Below, piece by piece: positions 9,603-16,189 of a DNA stretch of 39,921 bases. The position numbers and the translations under genes were made by a program. The notes under the pieces were generated by a model. That model did no database searches. It was not told the origin of the DNA and was given only the letters and a program-made list of their open reading frames with translations. Each line of letters opens with the position of its first letter. The first letter of the stretch is position 1. The DNA lies in the NCBI RefSeq assembly GCF_023913755.1, contig NZ_JAMXBJ010000046.1, positions 1 to 39,921 on the forward strand. Reading direction: 5' to 3'. The stretch is from Pseudarthrobacter cellobiosi. GTDB taxonomy: Bacteria > Actinomycetota > Actinomycetes > Actinomycetales > Micrococcaceae.

Positions 9603-9818
9603 TCAGCCCTGCTTGTCCAATTCTTCGCGGCGCACGGCGTAGTGATGACCTTCGGAATCGGTTTCCACTGCGAAGTGGGAAAGGTCCTCATCAGAGGCCT
9701 GCTCAAACTCATCATGCTTGTGGACCACGGGCGAATCCGTGTCCAGACGCGTTGCCGGCCCGAAGACAAAACGGAGCCTGTCAGTCGCGTGCATAAAACC
9801 GGTGAGCGCATGTCCCAT
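9603..9818 (-). CDS. Small protein of unknown function, paralog of its neighbour
   Basis: This 71-residue soluble, charged protein belongs to no family I recognise. It shares an architecture with the next gene upstream: an N-terminal (M)xAT-x-x-LR-x-x-FGPA-x-R block (here MHATDRLRFVFGPATR), a variable acidic middle, and a C-terminal E-T-x-x-x-G-x-x-Y-x-V-x-R block (here ETDSEGHHYAVRR). The ATG at 9818 is chosen because GAAGGGGG lies 8 bases upstream; a GTG three codons earlier would overlap that site. It converges on lysC. Confidence 0.72.
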   Translation of the reverse strand: MGHALTGFMHATDRLRFVFGPATRLDTDSPVVHKHDEFEQASDEDLSHFAVETDSEGHHYAVRREELDKQG

Positions 9819-9948
9819 TGTTTCCACCCCCTTCCCGCGTTGCGGGCGAAAGAGCTGCTACCTCCTGTTGGAGTCAGTGCCCTTATTTTACGCCCGCGGC
9901 CCAAAAAAGGGTCTGGTGAGATTGTGCCTGATGGGGAGGCCGGGGGGG

Positions 9949-10191
9949 TCACCGGAGGGACTGGTCGTCCGGGTTCCTGGGCACAACATAGGTGCTGCCG
10001 TCCGGGCGGGTGACCGTTTCCCATTGCTGGGTTTCCCGCTCGCGCTGGACCAGGAGCGCCCGGTTCTCTTCGGTCATGTCATGCACCAGGGAACTGCGAT
10101 TGGCCGGGCCGAAAATCGCCCGGAGCTTGCCGGTTGCCCGCATGAACCGCTGGGATGCGTTGCCCTTGTCAGCTGACTTGCCTTTGCCCAT
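9949..10191 (-). CDS. Small protein of unknown function, paralog of its neighbour
   Basis: This 80-residue protein has MRATGKLRAIFGPANR near the N-terminus and ETVTRPDGSTYVVPR near the C-terminus, matching the two conserved blocks of the 9603-9818 protein. No membrane segment or signal peptide is visible. The ATG at 10191 has GAAGGGG 8 bases upstream; a longer reading starting nine codons earlier would have the site inside the frame and is less likely. It diverges from the OhrR-type regulator and its promoter region contains that regulator's probable operator, so it may be a regulated target. Confidence 0.72.
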   Translation of the reverse strand: MGKGKSADKGNASQRFMRATGKLRAIFGPANRSSLVHDMTEENRALLVQRERETQQWETVTRPDGSTYVVPRNPDDQSLR

Positions 10192-10199
10192 GAAAGTGA

Positions 10200-10206
10200 C
10201 CCCTTC
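10200..10206 (-). promoter_or_regulatory. Ribosome binding site deciding the start of the 80-residue small protein
   Basis: On the minus strand this reads GAAGGGG, 8 bases before the ATG at 10191. The sister gene has the same site (GAAGGGGG, 9827-9834) at the same spacing, which supports both start choices. Confidence 0.6.
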
Positions 10207-10230
10207 GATAGAACCCAATTACTCGCTCCA

Positions 10231-10256
10231 GTGTACGCTAACAATTAGTACACTAA
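10231..10256. promoter_or_regulatory. Probable MarR/OhrR operator between divergent genes
   Basis: Two overlapping inverted repeats lie just upstream of the regulator: GTGTAC (10231-10236) with GTACAC (10248-10253) at an 11-base gap, and TTAGT (10245-10249) with ACTAA (10252-10256). MarR regulators typically bind such AT-rich dyads in their own promoters. The position suits control of both the regulator and the divergent small gene. Confidence 0.55.
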
Positions 10257-10272
10257 CTATTGGAGGAATGTG

Positions 10273-10755
10273 ATGATGGTACGGGCCGGCGCTGCGCGGC
10301 AGCAGGACGATGACCTCCTCTTGGAGCAACAGCTCTGCTTTGCACTCACCGTGGCATCCAGAAGCGTGGTGGGCGCCTACAAGCCCGTCCTCGAAAAGCT
10401 CGGACTCACCCACCCGCAGTATCTCGTGATGCTGTGCCTTTGGGAATCAGCACCCCGCACCCTGCGCAGCATCAGCGAAGCCCTGGCGCAGGCCCCGGCC
10501 ACCATCTCACCGCTTCTTCGGCGGCTGGAGGAGGCCGGCTTTGTCACCCGCCAGCGGGTGGACGGAAACGAACGCACCCTTGCCGTGGGCCTGACCCCCG
10601 CCGGCGCCGCGCTGCGTCAGCAGGCCATTGCCGTCCCGGGCACCATGATGGAACGCCTGGGGCTGACCCGCGAGCAGGTGGGCGAGCTGCACAGATCCAT
10701 GATGGGGCTCATCGCCGCCGCCGCTGGAACCAACGGGCAACCCGTCGGGGAGTAA
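10273..10755 (+). CDS. MarR-family regulator of the OhrR (one-cysteine peroxide sensor) type
   Basis: The 160-residue protein opens with LEQQLCFALTVASR followed by AYKPVLEKLGLTHPQYLVML. This is the signature of OhrR regulators, where the Cys in QLCF is oxidised by organic hydroperoxides and releases the repressor from DNA. The Tyr of YKP that contacts the thiolate in Bacillus OhrR is present; the second Tyr is replaced by Thr. The winged helix spans about 48-112 (SISEALAQAPATISPLLRRLE). Starts at GTG 10270, ATG 10273 and ATG 10276 are possible; GGAGG at 10262-10266 favours the two ATGs. No ohr peroxidase gene is adjacent, so its target is open. A different MarR function cannot be excluded. 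Confidence 0.85.
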   Translation: MMVRAGAARQQDDDLLLEQQLCFALTVASRSVVGAYKPVLEKLGLTHPQYLVMLCLWESAPRTLRSISEALAQAPATISPLLRRLEEAGFVTRQRVDGNERTLAVGLTPAGAALRQQAIAVPGTMMERLGLTREQVGELHRSMMGLIAAAAGTNGQPVGE

Positions 10756-10795
10756 ACCCGGCAAGGCGTAAAATGGCAGCAACCTAGGAGGGTCC

Positions 10796-11359
10796 ATGCG
10801 TTTGCGAACAGTACGGCCATTGCTAGCGGTCCTCGCCGTCGCCTTGCTCGCCGCGTGTACGGGCACGCCGGACGGGACCGGGACTTCATCCGCCAGCCCC
10901 ACAGCCAGCTCCTCCGCCAGCCCGGGCACCTCGGGGTCCCCCGCTCCGGACACCGAGACCACCGTCCCTGCGCCGTCCCCTTCCGCACCCCCGGCCCCGA
11001 CGGCAGGCCCCGGCGCCGGCAACGCCGAACTTGCCATCATGGTCCAGCCCTCTTCCACCAAAGCGGCGGTGAACTACACGCTGGTCTGCCGCGACGGCCT
11101 CCCCACGGCTGAGAGCAAGCACCCCAGGCCGGAGGCTGCGTGCGCTGCCCTCAAGAACAACGCTGCGCTCCTCAGCCCGGCCCCCAAGAGCAAAGACGTG
11201 GCCTGCACCGAACAATACGGCGGCCCGCAGACCGCCACGGTCACCGGGATTGTGGACGATACTCCCGTGGATGCCGCGTTCGCGCGCACCAACGGCTGCG
11301 AAATCGGTGCCTGGAACGCAGCCCAGGACGTCCTGGGTGCCAGCGGTGGAGCAACGTAG
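10796..11359 (+). CDS. Lipoprotein with a subtilisin inhibitor-like (SSI) domain
   Basis: The 187-residue protein has a signal sequence ending in lipobox LAAC (Cys21), a Ser/Pro/Thr-rich tether (about 22-75) and an SSI-like domain (about 77-172). The four SSI cysteines are all in place: YTLVC (98) with EAAC (116), and DVAC (137) with TNGCEI (168), the pattern of Streptomyces subtilisin inhibitor. By that alignment the reactive-site P1-P1' pair is Glu139-Gln140 (CTEQYGGP), not the Met-Val of the prototype, so target specificity may differ. AGGAGG lies 5 bases before the ATG. It is the first gene of an operon; the next gene overlaps its end. A protease-inhibitor role is inferred from the fold. 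Confidence 0.8.
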   Translation: MRLRTVRPLLAVLAVALLAACTGTPDGTGTSSASPTASSSASPGTSGSPAPDTETTVPAPSPSAPPAPTAGPGAGNAELAIMVQPSSTKAAVNYTLVCRDGLPTAESKHPRPEAACAALKNNAALLSPAPKSKDVACTEQYGGPQTATVTGIVDDTPVDAAFARTNGCEIGAWNAAQDVLGASGGAT

Positions 11360-12269
11360 CCTGCTGACGGCCGATGCCTGGCGTGCCCGCGAAGAAGCGC
11401 ACGCCCAACGCGTCCGCCGTTACTCGGATCCCTACCTTGCCCGCCGCTCGGCAGGTCGGAAGCACCCGGTGGAGGACTTTCTTTTCACCTACTACACCCA
11501 GAAGCCTGGCCAGCTGCTGCGCTGGCACCCGGGAGCCGGCGTCGTACTGACCGCTGAAGCGGCGTCCGCCCGCATGGGCTGGAAGCACTACAAAACGCTC
11601 GACGACGGCGAACTCGCCTCCCTAGGGCTGCCGCCAGGAACCACCGCTGTGACTTTTGACCGCGCCCGGTTCCTGGCCGACCGGTACGAGGCTGTGGCCT
11701 TCGCGGACATCATTCTTCGCGGTACCGCTGCCCGGCCCTCGCAGTTCGGCTGCTTCGGGCTGCACGAATGGGCCATGGTCTACCGCCAGGACAAATTCGA
11801 CCTGCGCCATGAATACCTGCAGCTGAGGTTGGGGTCTGCCGGCACGGACAAAGTGGTGGAGGACAACCGGATCCGGTGCTCACACTTCGACGCCTTCCGC
11901 TTTTACACGCCCGACGCGATTGCACTTAACGAACTGGCGCCCAGCCGCGAAAACCAGCGGCACATGGAACAGCCGGGCTGCCTGCACGCAAACATGGATC
12001 TCTACAAGTGGGCGTACAAGCTGCTGCCCGCGCTTCCCAGCGAACTGGTCATGGATTGCTTCGAACTGTCCTGGCGGATCCGGGCCATGGACATGCAGGC
12101 CTCCCCCTACGACCTCGCGGAGTGGGGTCACCCGCCCATTCGGATCGAAACCACTGAAGGCAAAGCGGCCTACGTTGAGCATCAGCGCGCCTTCGCCGGC
12201 GAGGCTGCTGCGCTCCGAGGGCGCCTGGCGCAGGCCTTGGCACCGCTTCGAACACAGGGGACGGCATGA
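11337..12269 (+). CDS. Conserved protein commonly annotated as 3-methyladenine DNA glycosylase
   Basis: The 310-residue soluble protein resembles an actinobacterial family that carries the 3-methyladenine DNA glycosylase label. Recognisable blocks are KHPVEDFLFTYYTQKPGQLL, LRWHPGAGVVL and HEWAMVY; the C-terminus includes ASPYDL and GHPPIRIET. I see no helix-hairpin-helix or known AlkA/Tag/AAG catalytic motif, so the enzymatic label is weak. The start is probably GTG 11337 (AGGA 8 bases upstream) or GTG 11346, both inside the end of the lipoprotein gene. The 3' end overlaps the next gene by ATGA. It sits between two SSI-like genes, an unexpected setting for a repair enzyme. Confidence 0.72.
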   Translation: MPAVEQRSLLTADAWRAREEAHAQRVRRYSDPYLARRSAGRKHPVEDFLFTYYTQKPGQLLRWHPGAGVVLTAEAASARMGWKHYKTLDDGELASLGLPPGTTAVTFDRARFLADRYEAVAFADIILRGTAARPSQFGCFGLHEWAMVYRQDKFDLRHEYLQLRLGSAGTDKVVEDNRIRCSHFDAFRFYTPDAIALNELAPSRENQRHMEQPGCLHANMDLYKWAYKLLPALPSELVMDCFELSWRIRAMDMQASPYDLAEWGHPPIRIETTEGKAAYVEHQRAFAGEAAALRGRLAQALAPLRTQGTA

Positions 12270-12619
12270 AGGATCTGGAGCTGACCATCAGGGTCACGGA
12301 AGACCCCGACTCGCCCGAGTTCGAATTCCGGCTGATAGTCCGCGATGGCCACCCTGCTGACGGGTGCACGTTGCCTGACCCCGCAGGAGCGCTGTCAGCC
12401 ATGGAACGCTTCGGTGAGAACATCTTCTTTCCCAAACCGGGCCCCCCGAAACTCTGCACGCAGCAATACGGCGGGCCGCAGGTGGCCGTTGTGACCGGCT
12501 CCATCAACGGCCGTCCCGTCAGTGTGACTTTCCGGCGAACTGATGGCTGCGAAATCTCCCGCTGGCGCGCCATGGCTCCCCTGCTCGGCGGGACAACGGG
12601 TTCCCGCGGCGAAACCTGA
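12266..12619 (+). CDS. SSI-like domain protein without a signal peptide
   Basis: The 117-residue protein is a paralog of the upstream lipoprotein's inhibitor domain. LCTQQYGGPQVAVVTG and FRRTDGCEISRW align with CTEQYGGPQTATVTG and FARTNGCEIGAW. It starts with MKDLELTIRV and has no signal peptide or lipobox. The second SSI disulfide pair is kept (Cys64 and Cys95), but both cysteines of the first are lost (a stray Cys34 remains). The inferred P1-P1' pair is Gln66-Gln67. The ATG overlaps the upstream stop (ATGA), so the gene is translationally coupled. It may be a cytosolic SSI-fold protein with a role other than inhibiting secreted proteases. Confidence 0.75.
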   Translation: MKDLELTIRVTEDPDSPEFEFRLIVRDGHPADGCTLPDPAGALSAMERFGENIFFPKPGPPKLCTQQYGGPQVAVVTGSINGRPVSVTFRRTDGCEISRWRAMAPLLGGTTGSRGET

Positions 12620-12647
12620 CCATCGGCGGCAGCTCCGCCATCGACAG

Positions 12648-12682
12648 GAACGCCGCCGGAACCAAGCGGTCCGGCGGCGTTC
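12648..12682. terminator. Hairpin between convergent genes
   Basis: A perfect 13-bp stem (12648-12660 with 12670-12682) and 9-base loop lie between the SSI-like gene and the convergent subtilase gene. No long T-run follows on either strand, so it is probably a bidirectional but imperfect terminator. Confidence 0.65.
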
Positions 12683-12701
12683 CCGTGCTGTTGCTGAAAA
12701 A

Positions 12702-15700
12702 CTAGAGATCCATGTTGCGGTTTCCGGAGAACTCCGGGATCTCCTGCTTCTTCTTTTCCTTTTTGACCCTGTCCTTCTTGTCTTTCTTGTCCTGGGCCGG
12801 GTCATCCGCCGTTTCATCATCAGGGACGGCCACAGCACTGCCTGGTGTGACAACCACGGAGACGAAGGTGGGCACGCTCGAACCGGCGAACGTCACCCGG
12901 CCGATATAGGAGCCCTCAGCGAGATCCTTCCAATGGAGCTTCAGAATCCCCGACTGGCCGTTCCCGAGCCGCAGCGGATTGGGGGTCACCGTGGCATTTC
13001 CCACGTTGGCTCCGAGCACCGCAGCGTCCACGGACGCTTTGGTGGGCTGCCCATTGGGGCTTGCGTAGAGGTTCACAAAAATCGTGTACACGCCCGGCGC
13101 CGGGTTCGGAACCGAAATCGATTCACTGGCAGAGGCCGTCTGCGCCAGCAGCGCCTGTCCCGCCGGATTGAAGACCACCATGTCAAAGTCGGCGGTCTCG
13201 TCGGAGGAATAGACGGAGAACTTTGCCAACGGCGATCCGGCCGGAACGGTGACCTCCTTGGCGAAGTTGGACGCGTCCGTTTCCAGGGCCAGCGGTCCGG
13301 GAACCAGTTCGATGGCCGAGGAGTCAGCCTTGGACAGTCCGTCCAAGGTGATGTTCACGGGCGTGTTCGTGCCGGAAACCACCGGAATGTCGCCCTGCCC
13401 CTGGCCTCCTTCCGAGGTGAAGGCCAGGTTCGCCGGCGCCACCACCGACTGCGGGCGGACGGCCACCGGCGATGCCACGTTCTTGCCGGCACCCTGCCAG
13501 ACGAGGTTGCCCATGGCAAACTGCCCCAAGGCAGCGCTGGTGTTCTCGAACTTGACCTTAAAGGTGCGCTTCTCGCCGGGAGCGTTGAAACTAAGGATCG
13601 ACGGCGTGACCGTCACCTTGATGCCAGGAACGCTGGCCTTGGCCCGGTAAACGCCGGGGGTCAGCGCGGTGACAGTCCGGGTGACTTCTGTCTTCCCGGT
13701 AAGTGCCCCCAGCGCGAACGAGGCAACATTCATATCCCGCGGCGCAGTTGTTCCGAGATCCGGGATGCCCAGGTCCAGGCCCGTTCCCTGGATGAACTTC
13801 AGGTAGTCGTCCTCTGAATTGTCGTAGACCAGGCCGGGATCGAGGACCCGTGCAACGTCCACCTGGCCAGCGCCGGTGGCGGTGACGTCACCGTTCCTGG
13901 TGCCGTCTGCTTTCTTGATGTCAGCTGCCGTAGTCATCATGGCTGACTTGATAGTGGCCGGAGACCACGTGGGGTTCTTGGCCAGAATCAAGGCGCCAAA
14001 TCCAGCCACATGCGGCGCAGCCATTGATGTCCCGGACATCATGCCGAACTGGTCGCCGCCGGAACCGATGGGAGACACCCCTGCCAGCACCGCAACGCCC
14101 GGCGCCGCCACGTCAGGCTTGAGCAGGTCTGAGCCGGTGGCGAGCAGCGGGCCCCGGGAGGAGAAGCCGGCGATCTGCGGCTGCGGCGCGGCCGGAAGAC
14201 CGGTGGTGTCCGTGTTCACCAGGGCGACCTTGATGCCGGGGTTGGCGGTGATCTTGTCCTTGATCTGCTGCGTGGCCGGCGGGTTCACGTGCACTGTGGG
14301 GACTGCGTGGCGGTCCAGGTCCTCGGAGGAGGTGGTCACGTTGACTAGGATCATGCCGATGCCGCCGGCACGCTGCACCTCGGCGCTCTTGGCTACGCGG
14401 TCCACCACTCCGCGGTCGCAGACAACAATCTTCCCTGTCACTTTGGCGGGATCCAGCGCATTGGGGGCGCACAGTTCCGGGTTTGCTGCGCCGGCGGCTG
14501 CGGCACCTACCGCCAGCACAACGTTGCTCGCAGGAACGGGGGCGGCCATGAGACTGGCGCCGCGGTACTTGCTGCCGTCCTCAAATTCGACGGTTCCCTG
14601 CAATTCCGTGGAGAAGGAGCTCGCGGCCACCGTGGTCAGCCACGGAGCGCCGTGGTTCACTGTGCTTGCCGCCGGCCCGGAGTTTCCGGCGGATGCGGCA
14701 ACAAAGATTCCGGCAGAGGCCGCGGAGAGGAAGGCCAGCGAAACCGGGTCTGTGGTGGTTGAGGTGCTGCCGGAGATGGAATAGTTCAGCACATCCACGC
14801 CGTCCAGGATGGCTTGATTGATCGCGGCCACGGAGGCGGAGCTGTAGCACCCGCCCGTGGCCGGGTTGTCGTCCTCCCAACACACCTTGTAGACGGAGAT
14901 CTTTGCCGCCGGCGCCACGCCGCTGGTGATGCCCATATCGGTTGCACCAAGGTTGGCCCGGACGTTCGCGTTGCCCGCGGCCGTGCTGGCAGTGTGCGTC
15001 CCGTGGCTTCCTACATCCACAGGCGAAATCAGTTCTTCTGGCGCGCGGTTCTCCGGCGCCACGTACGCCATGTAGTCGTCAGCGAAGTAGCGTGCACTCA
15101 GGACTTTGGAGTTGCAGGCGCTGCCGTCAAACGCGGCCCCGGTTCCCTGGCCCTTCTGGCACTCACCGACGAAGGTGTCGCCGTCGGACTTGAGCATGGC
15201 GATGTTGCCGTCCGCGGTGCGGTACGGGGCGCCCACCTGGGCCTGTCCGGCGAGTGGTTGCACGTCTTCACCGCCGAAGAACGGGTTGGAGGGGGTGTAG
15301 CCGGAGTCAATAACGCCCACTACGACGCCTTTGCCGGCATTCTCCTGCCCGCCGAAGGCAGTCTTCCAGATGCCGTTTTCACCGCTGAGCCCTAGGAAGT
15401 CTGTGGTGGAGTAATCCGGCGCGTTCTCCGTGTCCGGTGCCACCATCAGGACGGCCGGGTCCTTGGCGAGCTTAACGGCCTGGTCGGCCGTCAAATCCGC
15501 CGAGAACCCGTTGATGGCAGCCGTGTACTGGCGCTTGATCTGGACGCTTTCGGACCCGGCCACAGCGTTCTGCCTGCCCTCAAGGTGCGCCTGGTACTGC
15601 TGGACTTCGGGCCGGTCGGCGTCAAGCTTGCGGCCGTTCCGGGGCTTCGTCGCTGCGAGTCCGGGAGACCCGCCGTCGTAGGTGGCCGCCGGCTTCTCCG

Positions 15701-15899
15701 CCAGGACCACAATGTAACGGCCGGCGGGGTAGTCGCCGGGGTTGATCTTCTTTGAGGCAACTGCCGTGTTTGCTTCAGCGGGCGCCGCGGTAGCGGGGCT
15801 CATCGCCATCGAAGAAAGGAGCAGCGGCAAGCCCACGGCCAATGCCGCCGCTTTCCGGAGTCCCCCGCCCCGAATGGGGCTTTTTCCAGTTGATTTCAC
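12702..15899 (-). CDS. Secreted S8 subtilisin-family protease with PA domain
   Basis: The 1065-residue protein is an exported serine protease. A signal peptide occupies about 1-39 (cleavage near ATAA). An I9-type propeptide follows (about 60-160, YIVVLAEKP to MVAPDTE), then the S8 domain with the triad Asp198 (VIDSG), His299 (GSHGTHTAS) and Ser623 (SGTSMAAPHVAG), and oxyanion Asn404 (SAGNSGP). A PA domain is inserted at about 440-545, as in cucumisin-like and C5a-peptidase-like subtilases. The C-terminal 300 residues are beta-rich, and the protein ends in a Lys/Asp-rich tail. No LPXTG motif is visible. The start is GTG with AAGG about 11 bases upstream. It converges on the SSI-like inhibitor operon. 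Confidence 0.95.
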   Translation of the reverse strand: MKSTGKSPIRGGGLRKAAALAVGLPLLLSSMAMSPATAAPAEANTAVASKKINPGDYPAGRYIVVLAEKPAATYDGGSPGLAATKPRNGRKLDADRPEVQQYQAHLEGRQNAVAGSESVQIKRQYTAAINGFSADLTADQAVKLAKDPAVLMVAPDTENAPDYSTTDFLGLSGENGIWKTAFGGQENAGKGVVVGVIDSGYTPSNPFFGGEDVQPLAGQAQVGAPYRTADGNIAMLKSDGDTFVGECQKGQGTGAAFDGSACNSKVLSARYFADDYMAYVAPENRAPEELISPVDVGSHGTHTASTAAGNANVRANLGATDMGITSGVAPAAKISVYKVCWEDDNPATGGCYSSASVAAINQAILDGVDVLNYSISGSTSTTTDPVSLAFLSAASAGIFVAASAGNSGPAASTVNHGAPWLTTVAASSFSTELQGTVEFEDGSKYRGASLMAAPVPASNVVLAVGAAAAGAANPELCAPNALDPAKVTGKIVVCDRGVVDRVAKSAEVQRAGGIGMILVNVTTSSEDLDRHAVPTVHVNPPATQQIKDKITANPGIKVALVNTDTTGLPAAPQPQIAGFSSRGPLLATGSDLLKPDVAAPGVAVLAGVSPIGSGGDQFGMMSGTSMAAPHVAGFGALILAKNPTWSPATIKSAMMTTAADIKKADGTRNGDVTATGAGQVDVARVLDPGLVYDNSEDDYLKFIQGTGLDLGIPDLGTTAPRDMNVASFALGALTGKTEVTRTVTALTPGVYRAKASVPGIKVTVTPSILSFNAPGEKRTFKVKFENTSAALGQFAMGNLVWQGAGKNVASPVAVRPQSVVAPANLAFTSEGGQGQGDIPVVSGTNTPVNITLDGLSKADSSAIELVPGPLALETDASNFAKEVTVPAGSPLAKFSVYSSDETADFDMVVFNPAGQALLAQTASASESISVPNPAPGVYTIFVNLYASPNGQPTKASVDAAVLGANVGNATVTPNPLRLGNGQSGILKLHWKDLAEGSYIGRVTFAGSSVPTFVSVVVTPGSAVAVPDDETADDPAQDKKDKKDRVKKEKKKQEIPEFSGNRNMDL

Positions 15900-15971
15900 G
15901 AGCGACTACACCTTTCACGAGGAACGGCCGGCCACGTTGCCGGTCTGAAGCAGCTGGGAACGGCACACGAC

Positions 15972-16007
15972 ATTACAGATTTTGTAATGCTGTGACCAGC
16001 CGTTACA
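15972..16007. promoter_or_regulatory. Possible operator upstream of the subtilase gene
   Basis: ATTACA (15972-15977) and TGTAAT (15983-15988) form an inverted repeat with a 5-base gap. A third half-site GTTACA occurs at 16002-16007. The cluster is 73-108 bases upstream of the subtilase GTG, where a regulator would act. The rest of 15900-16106 shows no gene. Confidence 0.4.
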
Positions 16008-16106
16008 AACAGTACAGACTGAGAGCTGAATATGACATAGGACACATCAGGCGTATACGTCAGTCATGCAGCGTTTAGGGGATGCCCGGGAGACCAGCGG
16101 GAACAA

Positions 16107-16165
16107 AGAAGACCCCCACGTAGTGCCGGACTTTGGGTAAGTCCGGCCCTATGCGGAGGTCTTCT
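16107..16165 (-). terminator. Terminator after the sialidase gene
   Basis: On the minus strand a nested hairpin has outer arms AGAAGACC/GGTCTTCT and inner arms GCCGGACTT/AAGTCCGGC. It is followed by TTTGTTCC. It starts 25 bases after the sialidase stop. Confidence 0.65.
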
Positions 16166-16189
16166 CTGGTGCTAGGAAATCACCCTGGC

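Noticed and set aside
9509..10024. 171-codon minus-strand frame covering the lysC terminator and both small genes
   Set aside because: It runs through a strong terminator and conflicts with two paralogous frames that have matching ribosome binding sites.
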